Assembly (NCBI RefSeq): GCF_947488515.1
Contig: NZ_CANKZF010000001.1
Location: forward strand, 1,736,001-1,800,000
Length of the DNA: 64,000 bases
Direction of reading: 5' to 3'
Origin: an uncultured Nocardioides sp.
GTDB taxonomy: Bacteria > Actinomycetota > Actinomycetes > Propionibacteriales > Nocardioidaceae
Below are positions 18,926 to 28,273 of the stretch, piece by piece. The first letter of the stretch is position 1. Each line of letters begins with the position of its first letter. The notes under the pieces are model-generated. The model had not been told where the DNA came from. It searched no databases and worked only from the letters and a program-made list of their open reading frames with translations. Made by a program: the position numbers and the translations under genes.

Positions 18926-19390
18926 GTGAGCACGATCTACGAGGCGGCCGGCGGCATGGAGGTCTTCATGCGGCTGGCCGAGGAGACGCACCAGCGCTGC
19001 CTGGCCGACCCGCTGCTCAACCACCCCTTCTCGCACGCCGACAACCAGCCGGACCACACGGCCCGGCTGGCGGCGTACTGGGCCGAGGCACTGGGCGGGC
19101 CGCCGACGTACACGACCACGATGGGCGGCAGCGAGTCGCACGTGCAGCGCCTGCACGCAGGCGAGGGCGACTACGCCGTCGAGGCGAGCCCCCGGTTCGT
19201 GCAGTGCGTCGTCGACTCCCTCGACCAGGCCGGTGTGCCCGATGACCTGCGGGTGCGCCGGGCGATCACCGACTACGTCACCTGGGCCGCGACCGGACCG
19301 TTCCAGGCCTGGGGACGCTCGAAGGACGACGTCCCCGACGACCTCGCCATGGCCCACTGGGACTGGGACGGCCCCGCGCCACCGCCTTAA
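18926..19390 (+). CDS. Group II truncated haemoglobin-like protein
   Basis: 154 residues from GTG 18926. The sequence follows the 2-on-2 globin pattern: IYEAAGGMEVFMRLAEETHQRCLADPLLNHPF at the N-terminus and a proximal-site region around SHVQRLHAGEG. The C-terminal AITDYVTWAATGPF helix fits the family. These proteins bind O2 or NO, and their physiological role here is unknown. It converges on clpB across palindrome family B. Confidence 0.85.
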   Translation: MSTIYEAAGGMEVFMRLAEETHQRCLADPLLNHPFSHADNQPDHTARLAAYWAEALGGPPTYTTTMGGSESHVQRLHAGEGDYAVEASPRFVQCVVDSLDQAGVPDDLRVRRAITDYVTWAATGPFQAWGRSKDDVPDDLAMAHWDWDGPAPPP

Positions 19391-19396
19391 CCGCGC

Positions 19397-19472
19397 GCTG
19401 TAACGCCGGGTTAGGAGCTGTACCCACCCGGATATATCCAGGTGGGTACAAGCACTAACCCGGCGTTACAGC
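19397..19472. repeat. Palindromic repeat family B, copy 1
   Basis: A 76-bp cruciform: outer arms of 18 bp (GCTGTAACGCCGGGTTAG at 19397-19414 and complement at 19455-19472), inner arms of 10 bp (TGTACCCACC at 19419-19428 and complement at 19441-19450), and a self-complementary centre GGATATATCC. Copy 2 at 54565-54640 is in the opposite orientation; after reversing this copy the first 31 bases are identical. It lies between convergent genes here but in a divergent gap at copy 2, so it is not simply a terminator. Confidence 0.85.
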
Positions 19473-19493
19473 CGCCGGCCGGCGCCTCAGCGA

Positions 19494-22076
<2,583 letters not shown>

Positions 22077-22139
22077 CTCTTCCTCCGTGTGCGTCGTGGT
22101 GGGGACCACTGTGGTCCCACTCGTTCCAACGCGCCAGAA

Positions 22140-22160
22140 GTTGAGTCGATTCCCCTCAAC
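22140..22160 (-). promoter_or_regulatory. HAIR operator (HspR site) upstream of clpB
   Basis: GTTGAGT-N7-CCTCAAC at 22140-22160 is one or two changes from the HspR consensus CTTGAGT-N7-ACTCAAG. A matching site lies upstream of dnaK, and hspR itself is in the dnaK operon, so both chaperone units form one heat-shock regulon. Confidence 0.85.
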
Positions 22161-22187
22161 TCTGGGAAATTTCCCCGGAGCCGACGG

Positions 22188-22688
22188 TCACTCGAAGGGG
22201 TTGGGCAACGCACCGGGCAGCCCGGCGAGCAGCTCGCGTGCCCGGGCGGTGTGCTTGTTCTCGACGAGCACCTCGTACTTCGTCGCCACCACCTGCGTGA
22301 CCGACGAGAAGTCGCGCTGGCCGCGGGTGAAGGCGTAGCCGAGGAGAGCCCAGACCAGGCCGAAGGTCGCTCCCATGAGGGCGGTGCCGAGCAGCACCTG
22401 CCAGAGCCCCTCCTCGGTGAAGAGCGCGAAGATCAGGCCCACGAAGAGGCCCAGCCAGAGTCCCGAGAGGATCCCGCCGACCGCGACCTTCGACCAGGTC
22501 AGCCGGCCGGTGACGCGCTCGATGCGCTTGAGGTCGGTGCCGACGATCATCAGCTGGTCGACCGGGAAGTCGGCGTCGGCGAGGAAGTCGACGCTCTTCT
22601 GCGCCTTCGCGTAGTCGTCGTACACCGCCAGCGACTGGGGGAACTGCAGCTTGAGCGGGAAGGTGGGAGTCACGCCCGGTGTCGACAT
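22188..22688 (-). CDS. General stress protein 17M-like membrane protein
   Basis: 166 residues. The N-terminal soluble part (SLAVYDDYAKAQKSVDFLADADFPVDQLMIVG) matches the general stress protein 17M-like domain, followed by two adjacent membrane segments separated by a short FTEEGLWQ turn. The ATG 22688 is supported by a TATCGT box 7 nt upstream (leaderless); GTG 22697 is the alternative. It lies upstream of clpB on the same strand, but clpB has its own HAIR-controlled promoter. Confidence 0.8.
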   Translation of the reverse strand: MSTPGVTPTFPLKLQFPQSLAVYDDYAKAQKSVDFLADADFPVDQLMIVGTDLKRIERVTGRLTWSKVAVGGILSGLWLGLFVGLIFALFTEEGLWQVLLGTALMGATFGLVWALLGYAFTRGQRDFSSVTQVVATKYEVLVENKHTARARELLAGLPGALPNPFE

Positions 22689-22780
22689 GCGACCCACGAT
22701 ACGACCGGGCCGTACCCAGTCCCGGTGAATCTTTACCGTCCATCTGTTTCATTCCGCGAACAAGCGGGCACAGTGGTGCT

Positions 22781-22882
22781 ATGAGCAAGCTGATCTTCGA
22801 CAACAGGGCGGTCGGCGCGCTCTTCGCCTTTCTGCTCGTGGTCAACGCGTTCGCCATCCAGAACGGCTGGTACGGCGCCTGA
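22781..22882 (+). CDS. Possible 33-residue single-pass membrane peptide
   Basis: ATG to TGA encodes 33 residues with one hydrophobic segment (GALFAFLLVVNAFAI) flanked by a charged start and a polar end. It lies alone in the gap between the stress protein and the Cys-rich protein. No good ribosome site is visible, so translation is uncertain. The amino-acid pattern is typical of small membrane proteins, and no function can be assigned. Confidence 0.4.
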   Translation: MSKLIFDNRAVGALFAFLLVVNAFAIQNGWYGA

Positions 22883-22925
22883 GGACCCTCGCGGGCCCTC
22901 ACCACACGCATGACACGATCCCCGG

Positions 22926-23711
22926 GTGTCCACGCCCGGGTTGAGCTCTGACTGCGCGCGCTGCTTCGGCCTCTGCTGCGTACTGCTCCCCTTCTCCGCC
23001 TCGGCGGGCTTCGGTGTCGACAAGCCCGGCGGGCGCCCGTGCCTGAACCTGCTCAGCGACGACAGCTGCCGCATCCACGCGACCCTGCGCGAGGACGGGT
23101 GGCCCGGGTGCACGGTCTTCGAGTGCTTCGGTGCCGGCCAGCAGGTCTCCCAGGTCACCTACGGCGGGACGTCGTGGCGCGAGCAGGACAACCTCTCGGA
23201 GATGGCCGCCGTGCTGTCGGTGATGCGCCAGCTCCACGAGATGCTCGTCCACCTCGTCGAGGTCGCCCGGCGCTCGCCCGACCCCAGTGCCGACGTCGTA
23301 CGCGCCGAGATCGAGCAGCTCACCGGCGCCGACCCCGAGACCCTCCTCCTCGCCGACGTCGACGACCTGCACGAGCGGGTGGGCCGCCTGCTGTCGGAGG
23401 CCAGCGCTCGCGTACGACGACCGTGGCCCGCCGCGCAGGACCGCACGCGCGCCGACCTCGCCGGCCGCCGGCTGACCGGCGACCACCGCGGCTGGTCGTT
23501 CCGCGGCGCGCTGCTGATCGCCGCCGACCTCCGCGGTGCCGACCTGCGCGAGGTGGACCTCCTCGGCGCCGACCTGCGCGACACCGACCTGCGCGGCTGC
23601 GACCTCTCCACCGCCCTGTTCCTCACCCAGCCCCAGGTCAACGGCGCCATCGGCGACCCGGCGACCACCCTTCCGGAGGGTTTGTCGCGGCCCGCACGCT
23701 GGGAGTCCTGA
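22926..23711 (+). CDS. Cys-rich (YkgJ-like) plus pentapeptide-repeat protein
   Basis: 261 residues from GTG 22926. The N-terminal 65 residues contain the cluster CARCFGLCC and four further cysteines, similar to YkgJ-type putative metal-chelating domains. A helical middle region spans about 75-150. The C-terminal segment around 190-235 carries tandem pentapeptide repeats (ADLRG, ADLRE, ADLRD, TDLRG), which form a right-handed quadrilateral helix. The combination of the two domains in one chain is clear from the sequence, but the role is unknown. Confidence 0.8.
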   Translation: MSTPGLSSDCARCFGLCCVLLPFSASAGFGVDKPGGRPCLNLLSDDSCRIHATLREDGWPGCTVFECFGAGQQVSQVTYGGTSWREQDNLSEMAAVLSVMRQLHEMLVHLVEVARRSPDPSADVVRAEIEQLTGADPETLLLADVDDLHERVGRLLSEASARVRRPWPAAQDRTRADLAGRRLTGDHRGWSFRGALLIAADLRGADLREVDLLGADLRDTDLRGCDLSTALFLTQPQVNGAIGDPATTLPEGLSRPARWES

Positions 23712-23743
23712 CCGGACGGAATACCTGGCCGGAGGGTCGTGCT

Positions 23744-24598
23744 GTGCCTCGTATGACCGTTCCCAGCATCCAGCTCCATGACGGCACGTCCATCCCGCAG
23801 CTCGGCTTCGGCGTGTTCCAGATCGACCCCGCCGACACCGCGGAGGCGGTGACGCAGGCCCTCGAGGTCGGCTACCGCCACATCGACACCGCGGAGATGT
23901 ACGGCAACGAGAAGCAGGTGGGCGAGGCACTGCGTTCCTCACCGATCGCGCGGGACGAGGTCTACGTGACCTCCAAGCTCAACAACGGCTTCCACCGTCC
24001 CGACGACGCGGAGCGCGCGTTCGAGAAGACGTTGAGCGACCTCGGCCTCGACCGCATCGACCTGTTCCTCATCCACTGGCCGCTGCCGACCCGCTACGAC
24101 GGCGACTTCGTCTCGACCTGGCGCACCATGGCGTCGTTCGTCGAGGACGGCCGCGCGGCGTCGGTGGGGGTCTCCAACTTCCAGCCGGCCCACCTGCAGC
24201 GGCTCGTCGACGAGACCGGCGTCGTCCCGGTGATCAACCAGGTCGAGGTCCACCCCTACTTCACGAACGACGACGTCCGCGCCGCCAACGCGAAGCACGG
24301 CGTCGCGACCGAGGCGTGGTCACCGATCGCGCAGGGCCAGGTGCTCGACGACTCGGTCATCACCGAGATCGCCGAGGCCAAGGGCAGGTCGACCGCGCAG
24401 GTCACCCTCCGCTGGCACGTCGAGCGCGGCGACATCGTCTTCCCCAAGTCGGTGAACCCCGGGCGGATGAAGGAGAACTTCGAGATCTTCGACTTCTCCC
24501 TCACCGACGACGAGGTCGCGCGCATCGCGGGCCTGGACCGCGGCGAGAACGGCCGCACCGGCCCCAACCCCGACACGTTCGACTACATCCCCGACTGA
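23744..24598 (+). CDS. Aldo/keto reductase
   Basis: 284 residues. The catalytic tetrad is complete: Asp and Tyr in HIDTAEMYGNE, Lys in VTSKL and His in LIHWP. The NADPH-binding end is VFPKSVNPGRMKEN. The GTG at 23744 with GGAGGG 7 nt upstream is preferred over the ATG at 23753. The family reduces aldehydes and ketones such as 2,5-diketo-gluconate, but the substrate here is open. Confidence 0.92.
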   Translation: MPRMTVPSIQLHDGTSIPQLGFGVFQIDPADTAEAVTQALEVGYRHIDTAEMYGNEKQVGEALRSSPIARDEVYVTSKLNNGFHRPDDAERAFEKTLSDLGLDRIDLFLIHWPLPTRYDGDFVSTWRTMASFVEDGRAASVGVSNFQPAHLQRLVDETGVVPVINQVEVHPYFTNDDVRAANAKHGVATEAWSPIAQGQVLDDSVITEIAEAKGRSTAQVTLRWHVERGDIVFPKSVNPGRMKENFEIFDFSLTDDEVARIAGLDRGENGRTGPNPDTFDYIPD

Positions 24599-24725
24599 CC
24601 CACCAGCCGGCACGTCGAGAGGCCCGACCCACCTGGGTCGGGCCTCCGTCGTGTCCACCACCGGATCACCGACCTGAGTCCTCATACGCACGCGCGCCCC
24701 GCGTTGCTGGCCCAGACTCACCCGC

Positions 24726-25493
24726 ATGGAACCCAGCACCTGGCAGCGCCCCGGCCTCCGCGCCGCGCTCCTGTACGCCATCGCCGCCGGCCTCCTCGGC
24801 AGCATCGTCTCCGCGGTCAGCCGCCTCGAGCTCACCCGCCGTGCCGTCCCCGACGCCGAGCTCCCCGACGGGCCGGTGATCGTGGTCGCCAACCACACGA
24901 GCTTCGCCGACGGCATCCTGCTGGCGCTCGTCGGCCGCCGCCTCGGCCGTTCGCTGCGGCTGATGGCCACTGGCGGCGTCTTCCGGTCGGGCCTGGTCGG
25001 CCCGGTCGTGCGTCGGCTCGGGTTCATCCCCGTCCTCCGCGGCACCGACTCGGCCGCCGGCTCGCTCGACGCCGCAGCAACCGCCCTCGAGGCCGGCGAG
25101 GCCGTCGGCCTCTTCCCCGAGGGGCGCATCACCCGCGACCCGCAGCACTGGCCCGAGCGGTCCAAGACCGGCGCCGTCCGGCTCGCGCTCCGCACCGGCG
25201 CGCCGGTCGTCCCCGTCGCGCTGGTCGGCGCGCACCAGGTCGTGGGCACGAGCGGCATCGTCGCCCGGCTGCTGCGCAACACCGTCCTGCGCCCACGGGT
25301 GCGGGTCGCGGTCGGGGAGCCGATCGACGTACGACGCCTGGCGGGCGTGAGTGGTGACCAGCCGGTCGACGACGCGACCGTGCGCCGGGTGACCGACGAG
25401 GTGATGACCGTGCTCGTGTCGCAGGTCGCCGACCTGCGCGGGGAGCCCGCACCCCACCCGACCGGCGTGCCGCAGGAGGCGCTCAGCGCGTGA
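24726..25493 (+). CDS. 1-acyl-glycerol-3-phosphate acyltransferase-like protein (PlsC family)
   Basis: 255 residues. An N-terminal hydrophobic segment anchors it to the membrane. The acyltransferase motifs are NHTSFAD (HX4D), the acceptor-binding FPEGR and the later VPVAL. It would transfer an acyl chain to lysophosphatidate or a related acceptor in phospholipid synthesis. It is convergent with the small zinc-ribbon-like gene. Confidence 0.88.
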   Translation: MEPSTWQRPGLRAALLYAIAAGLLGSIVSAVSRLELTRRAVPDAELPDGPVIVVANHTSFADGILLALVGRRLGRSLRLMATGGVFRSGLVGPVVRRLGFIPVLRGTDSAAGSLDAAATALEAGEAVGLFPEGRITRDPQHWPERSKTGAVRLALRTGAPVVPVALVGAHQVVGTSGIVARLLRNTVLRPRVRVAVGEPIDVRRLAGVSGDQPVDDATVRRVTDEVMTVLVSQVADLRGEPAPHPTGVPQEALSA

Positions 25494-25510
25494 CCCTCGC
25501 CGGGCAGGCG

Positions 25511-25780
25511 TCAGGAGTAGCGGTGGCTCTTCGCTGCGTGGCCGCGCTCGCGGGTGCAGGTGCGGCCGCTCATGTTGCGGTGGCCGCACAGCTCCTCGGT
25601 CGCCGACTGCTCGGACTGGACCGCCGGCTGCGCTGCCGACGTGGCTGCCTCCTTCGCAGCCGGGGCCGGCGGGGCGACGGGCGCCGCAGCCTTCGGGCGC
25701 GCGGGCGCGGAGGTCGCGCGCTTCTGCGCCTCGGCATACTTCGCCTCGCGCATGGCACGCAGGTTGTCCATCTTGCTCAT
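25511..25780 (-). CDS. Small protein with Ala/Pro-rich linker and Cys/His C-terminus
   Basis: 89 residues. The charged helical start (MDNLRAMREAKYAEAQKRAT) is followed by an Ala/Pro-rich linker. The C-terminal 25 residues have CGHRN, then RTCTRERGH and KSHRYS, a pattern that could bind one zinc ion. It begins 46 nt after the reverse transcriptase stop, on the same strand. Similar small Cys/His proteins are widespread in actinobacteria, so the link to the retron may be chance. A role as retron accessory is possible but unsupported. Confidence 0.65.
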   Translation of the reverse strand: MSKMDNLRAMREAKYAEAQKRATSAPARPKAAAPVAPPAPAAKEAATSAAQPAVQSEQSATEELCGHRNMSGRTCTRERGHAAKSHRYS

Positions 25781-25826
25781 CGTCCACTCACGTGATGAAC
25801 CTACGCGCTGGCACCGACAGCGTCGG

Positions 25827-27137
25827 TCACCGGCTCCAGTCGATCGCGTCGTGGACGTCCTGCAGCCGGCGTCCGCGCACCGGGTCGTGCTGCGCGACCC
25901 ATGCGATCCGGCCGCGCAGGTGCTCCTCGAAGGCGGGTACGTCGTCGTGGTTCTGCGTGCTCGGTCCGTGGCGGTGGCAGTTGTGCAGGATCGCCCGCAG
26001 CAGGTCGACCTGGTGACGGGCCACCCTCGGCCGTTCGTTGACCACCAGTCCGCCGAGGGTCTGCCGACCGGCGCGTGGCATCACCCCGGTCTTGCGGGCA
26101 TTGAGCCGGAACCCCTCGTCCGCGACGATCGCCTCGACCGCCTCGATGAGCCGCGACGTGCCCGTGCCCCACCCGCGCTCGCCCGAGAACGCCAGGTCGT
26201 CGGCGTACCTCGTGTAGCGCCCGCCCCACGACCGGGCCAGCGCGGTGAGGCGCACGTCGAGCCGGAAGGCTGCCAGGTTGGCCATCGCCGGCGACGTCGG
26301 GGCACCCTGCGGCAGGTGTGGCGCGGCGAGCCGGCGACCGAGCCTCCAGTGGGCGTCGAGCATGCCGTCGTCGGCGGGGGTCGGCACCGCGCGCCAGGTC
26401 GAGAGCGGCAGGACGCTCGTCACCAGGCCGGCCAGGCAGTGCGCGACCGGCTCCGGGTAGCCGGCGGTGCGCCAGATGCCGTAGACGCGGGAGACGGTCA
26501 CGCTCGCGAAGAACGCCTCGAGGTCGAGCCGCAGCACGACGCTCCGGTCCGCGTGGGGCGCTGCGTAGGACCGCACCGAGCCTCCGGGCCGGAAGCCCCT
26601 GGCCGCGTCGTGCGGCGGGATGAGGGCGGCGACCTCGTGGAGCAGGCGGCGCTGCACGGCCCTGAGCCGCGGCTTGGGTGCCTCGAGGACGCGGATGGCG
26701 CCGCTGGGCGCCACGCGGTGGGAGACACGGTAGTGCTGGAGAGGGACGTCAGCAGCGCTGCGCGCCAGGTGTCTCGGGTCGGCGAACCAGTCGAGGTCGG
26801 AGGCGCTGAGACGCAGGAACGACGCCACGTCCGCGAGGTCGTCGAGCACCGGCAGCCGCCACCGGTTGGTGGCCATCTGCGTGACGACGACCGGTTGCAC
26901 CAGCGGGACCGCGCGCAGCGCCTTGGCCGCCGCCGGACGCGAGGCGAGGTTGGCGGCGAGCTCGCGGGGACGGTCGACCGGTGCGCGCGGGTAGAGCGCG
27001 AGCGTCTGGCGCACGAGCGGCGGCAGCCACCGCGCCCGGCGACCCAGCACCGTCGTGCCACTCGCGACCATGCCCGGCTGGGTCCACTCGCCGGCGAGGA
27101 AGGCGGCCGCCAGGGCCCGCGCCAGGTCGGACCTCAT
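25827..27137 (-). CDS. Retron-type reverse transcriptase with N-terminal extension
   Basis: 436 residues from ATG 27137. After an N-terminal extension of about 110 residues come the standard RT blocks: the template region AAPHADRS (at the position of the retron NAxxH motif, with Tyr for Asn just before), VVLRLDLEAFFAS (first catalytic Asp), LPQGAPTSPAMANL, the catalytic RYADDLAFSG with YADD at 311-314, RLNARKTG and the retron-like GGLVVNERP near residue 355. No maturase or endonuclease domain is present, arguing against a group II intron. A folded RNA with a1/a2 repeats lies just upstream. Long N-terminal extensions occur in myxobacterial retron RTs; that comparison is from memory. Confidence 0.92.
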   Translation of the reverse strand: MRSDLARALAAAFLAGEWTQPGMVASGTTVLGRRARWLPPLVRQTLALYPRAPVDRPRELAANLASRPAAAKALRAVPLVQPVVVTQMATNRWRLPVLDDLADVASFLRLSASDLDWFADPRHLARSAADVPLQHYRVSHRVAPSGAIRVLEAPKPRLRAVQRRLLHEVAALIPPHDAARGFRPGGSVRSYAAPHADRSVVLRLDLEAFFASVTVSRVYGIWRTAGYPEPVAHCLAGLVTSVLPLSTWRAVPTPADDGMLDAHWRLGRRLAAPHLPQGAPTSPAMANLAAFRLDVRLTALARSWGGRYTRYADDLAFSGERGWGTGTSRLIEAVEAIVADEGFRLNARKTGVMPRAGRQTLGGLVVNERPRVARHQVDLLRAILHNCHRHGPSTQNHDDVPAFEEHLRGRIAWVAQHDPVRGRRLQDVHDAIDWSR

Positions 27138-27178
27138 CCGGCCGCCGACCCAGGGGCCGTAGGGGTGGCGCGGAGGGT

Positions 27179-27349
27179 GTGCGGCAGCGCAGCCCGACCT
27201 GTCCCGTCGTGCGCGCGATGACCTGCAGCGGAGCGCAGCGAGTCGCGCGCGGTGCCGTGCCCGGACGATCCGGTGGTCCCCGGGGTATCCCCGGAGAAGC
27301 CGACCGGTGACGCGCACCGGTCCGCCGTCTCGAGATTGCGCTGCCGCAC
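27179..27349 (-). ncRNA. Candidate retron msr-msd RNA
   Basis: Reading leftward: a1 GTGCGGCAGCGCA (27349-27337), hairpin 1 GACCGGTG/CACCGGTC with 5-nt loop (27322-27302), hairpin 2 CCGGGG-ATA-CCCCGG (27294-27280), hairpin 3 CCGGA-TCG-TCCGG (27273-27261), a larger hairpin with 8-bp stem GCGCGCGA/TCGCGCGC (27250-27211), and a2 TGCGCTGCCGCAC (27191-27179), the perfect 13-bp complement of a1. The RT starts 41 nt later. This is the expected order for a retron: a1, msr hairpins, msd hairpin, a2, RT. The msd part would be at most about 70 nt. The priming G cannot be fixed from the sequence. Confidence 0.8.
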
Positions 27350-27389
27350 CCCGCGCACAGTAGCCGCAGGTCACGACGAGCGGGGCCGG

Positions 27390-27851
27390 CTACGCCTCGA
27401 GCCAGGCCGCGAGGTTGGCCAGCGACGCGTCGAGGCCCTGCTGGTGCGCCTCCACGTCGATGGCGGGAGGTACGTCGGTCGCGTCGATGGCGACACGGGT
27501 GCCCGTGTCGCGGGCGGTGAAGGTCCACGTCATCGTCATCCGGCCGGCGGTGTCCGGGTCGTCGGAGTCGAACTCGACGCCCCAGACCACGCGCTCGGGC
27601 TCGACGAGGTCGTCGATCGCGACGCGGGAGACGTCGGTGCGCTCGGTCGTCTTGCCGCCACCCTCGGGTGCCTCGTCGTAGCGGAGCGTCATCGTGAAGC
27701 CACCGCCGACCCGCAGGTCGGCGTCGGCGATCTCGCCGGTCATCCCGTCCGGAGGGAGCCAGGCCGCCAGCGCGTCGGCGTCGACGAAGGCGGCGTACAC
27801 CTCCTCCGGAGGCGCGCTGACGTCGGTGACGGCCCGGTCGATGCGCGGCAC
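27390..27851 (-). CDS. SRPBCC/AHSA1-domain protein at the end of the chaperone operon
   Basis: 153 residues. The fold landmarks are VTDVSAPPEEVYAAFVDADALAAWLPP, LRVGGGFTMTLRY and the C-terminal helix GLDASLANLAAWLEA. The GTG at 27851 follows the hspR stop by one base, so it is coupled to hspR and belongs to the dnaK operon. No strong terminator is visible between its stop and the retron RNA 37 nt downstream. Confidence 0.85.
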   Translation of the reverse strand: MPRIDRAVTDVSAPPEEVYAAFVDADALAAWLPPDGMTGEIADADLRVGGGFTMTLRYDEAPEGGGKTTERTDVSRVAIDDLVEPERVVWGVEFDSDDPDTAGRMTMTWTFTARDTGTRVAIDATDVPPAIDVEAHQQGLDASLANLAAWLEA

Positions 27852-27852
27852 G

Positions 27853-28266
27853 TCAGGACCCGCGGCGCCACACGACGAGGGACTGCCCGACGGCCTGGTG
27901 CAGCACCGGCAGCTTGTTGGTGGGCTGCACCGCCGCCCGCGCGGCGAGCCCGCTCCGCAGCGCCTGGAGCTCGGCGAGGAGCTCCTCGTTGCGGGCTCGG
28001 AGCGCGTCGACCTGCAGCTCGAGGTCCATGATGCGGCGGACCCCCTCGATGCCGATGCCGGCACGGGTGAGGTCGGCGATCTCGCGCAGCCGCTCGATGT
28101 CGCGGTGGGAGTAGCGGCGACCGCCACCGCCGGTGCGGCCCGGCTGGATCAGCCCCATCCGCTCGTAGGCGCGCAGGGTCTGCGGGTGCAGGCCGGTCAG
28201 CTCCGCGGCGACGGAGATGACGTAGACCGCAGCGTCGGGGGACGGGGGCTGGAAGCCGGTGTTCAC
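27853..28266 (-). CDS. hspR: Heat-shock repressor HspR (MerR family)
   Basis: 137 residues. The MerR-type helix-turn-helix spans VYVISVAAELTGLHPQTLRAYERMGLIQPGRTGGGGRRYSHRDIERL, followed by a coiled coil (LELQVDALRARNEELLAELQAL). The position directly after dnaJ is the classic actinobacterial arrangement. HspR represses the dnaK operon and clpB through HAIR sites with DnaK as co-repressor; both sites are present in this window. The GTG at 28266 is the best start, 7 nt after the dnaJ stop. Confidence 0.95.
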   Translation of the reverse strand: MNTGFQPPSPDAAVYVISVAAELTGLHPQTLRAYERMGLIQPGRTGGGGRRYSHRDIERLREIADLTRAGIGIEGVRRIMDLELQVDALRARNEELLAELQALRSGLAARAAVQPTNKLPVLHQAVGQSLVVWRRGS

Positions 28267-28273
28267 GGGCTGC

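Noticed and set aside
25827..27137. Group II intron or diversity-generating retroelement for the reverse transcriptase
   Set aside because: There is no maturase (X/En) domain, no intron domain V-like sequence downstream and no template/variable repeat pair; the upstream a1/a2 structure fits a retron better.
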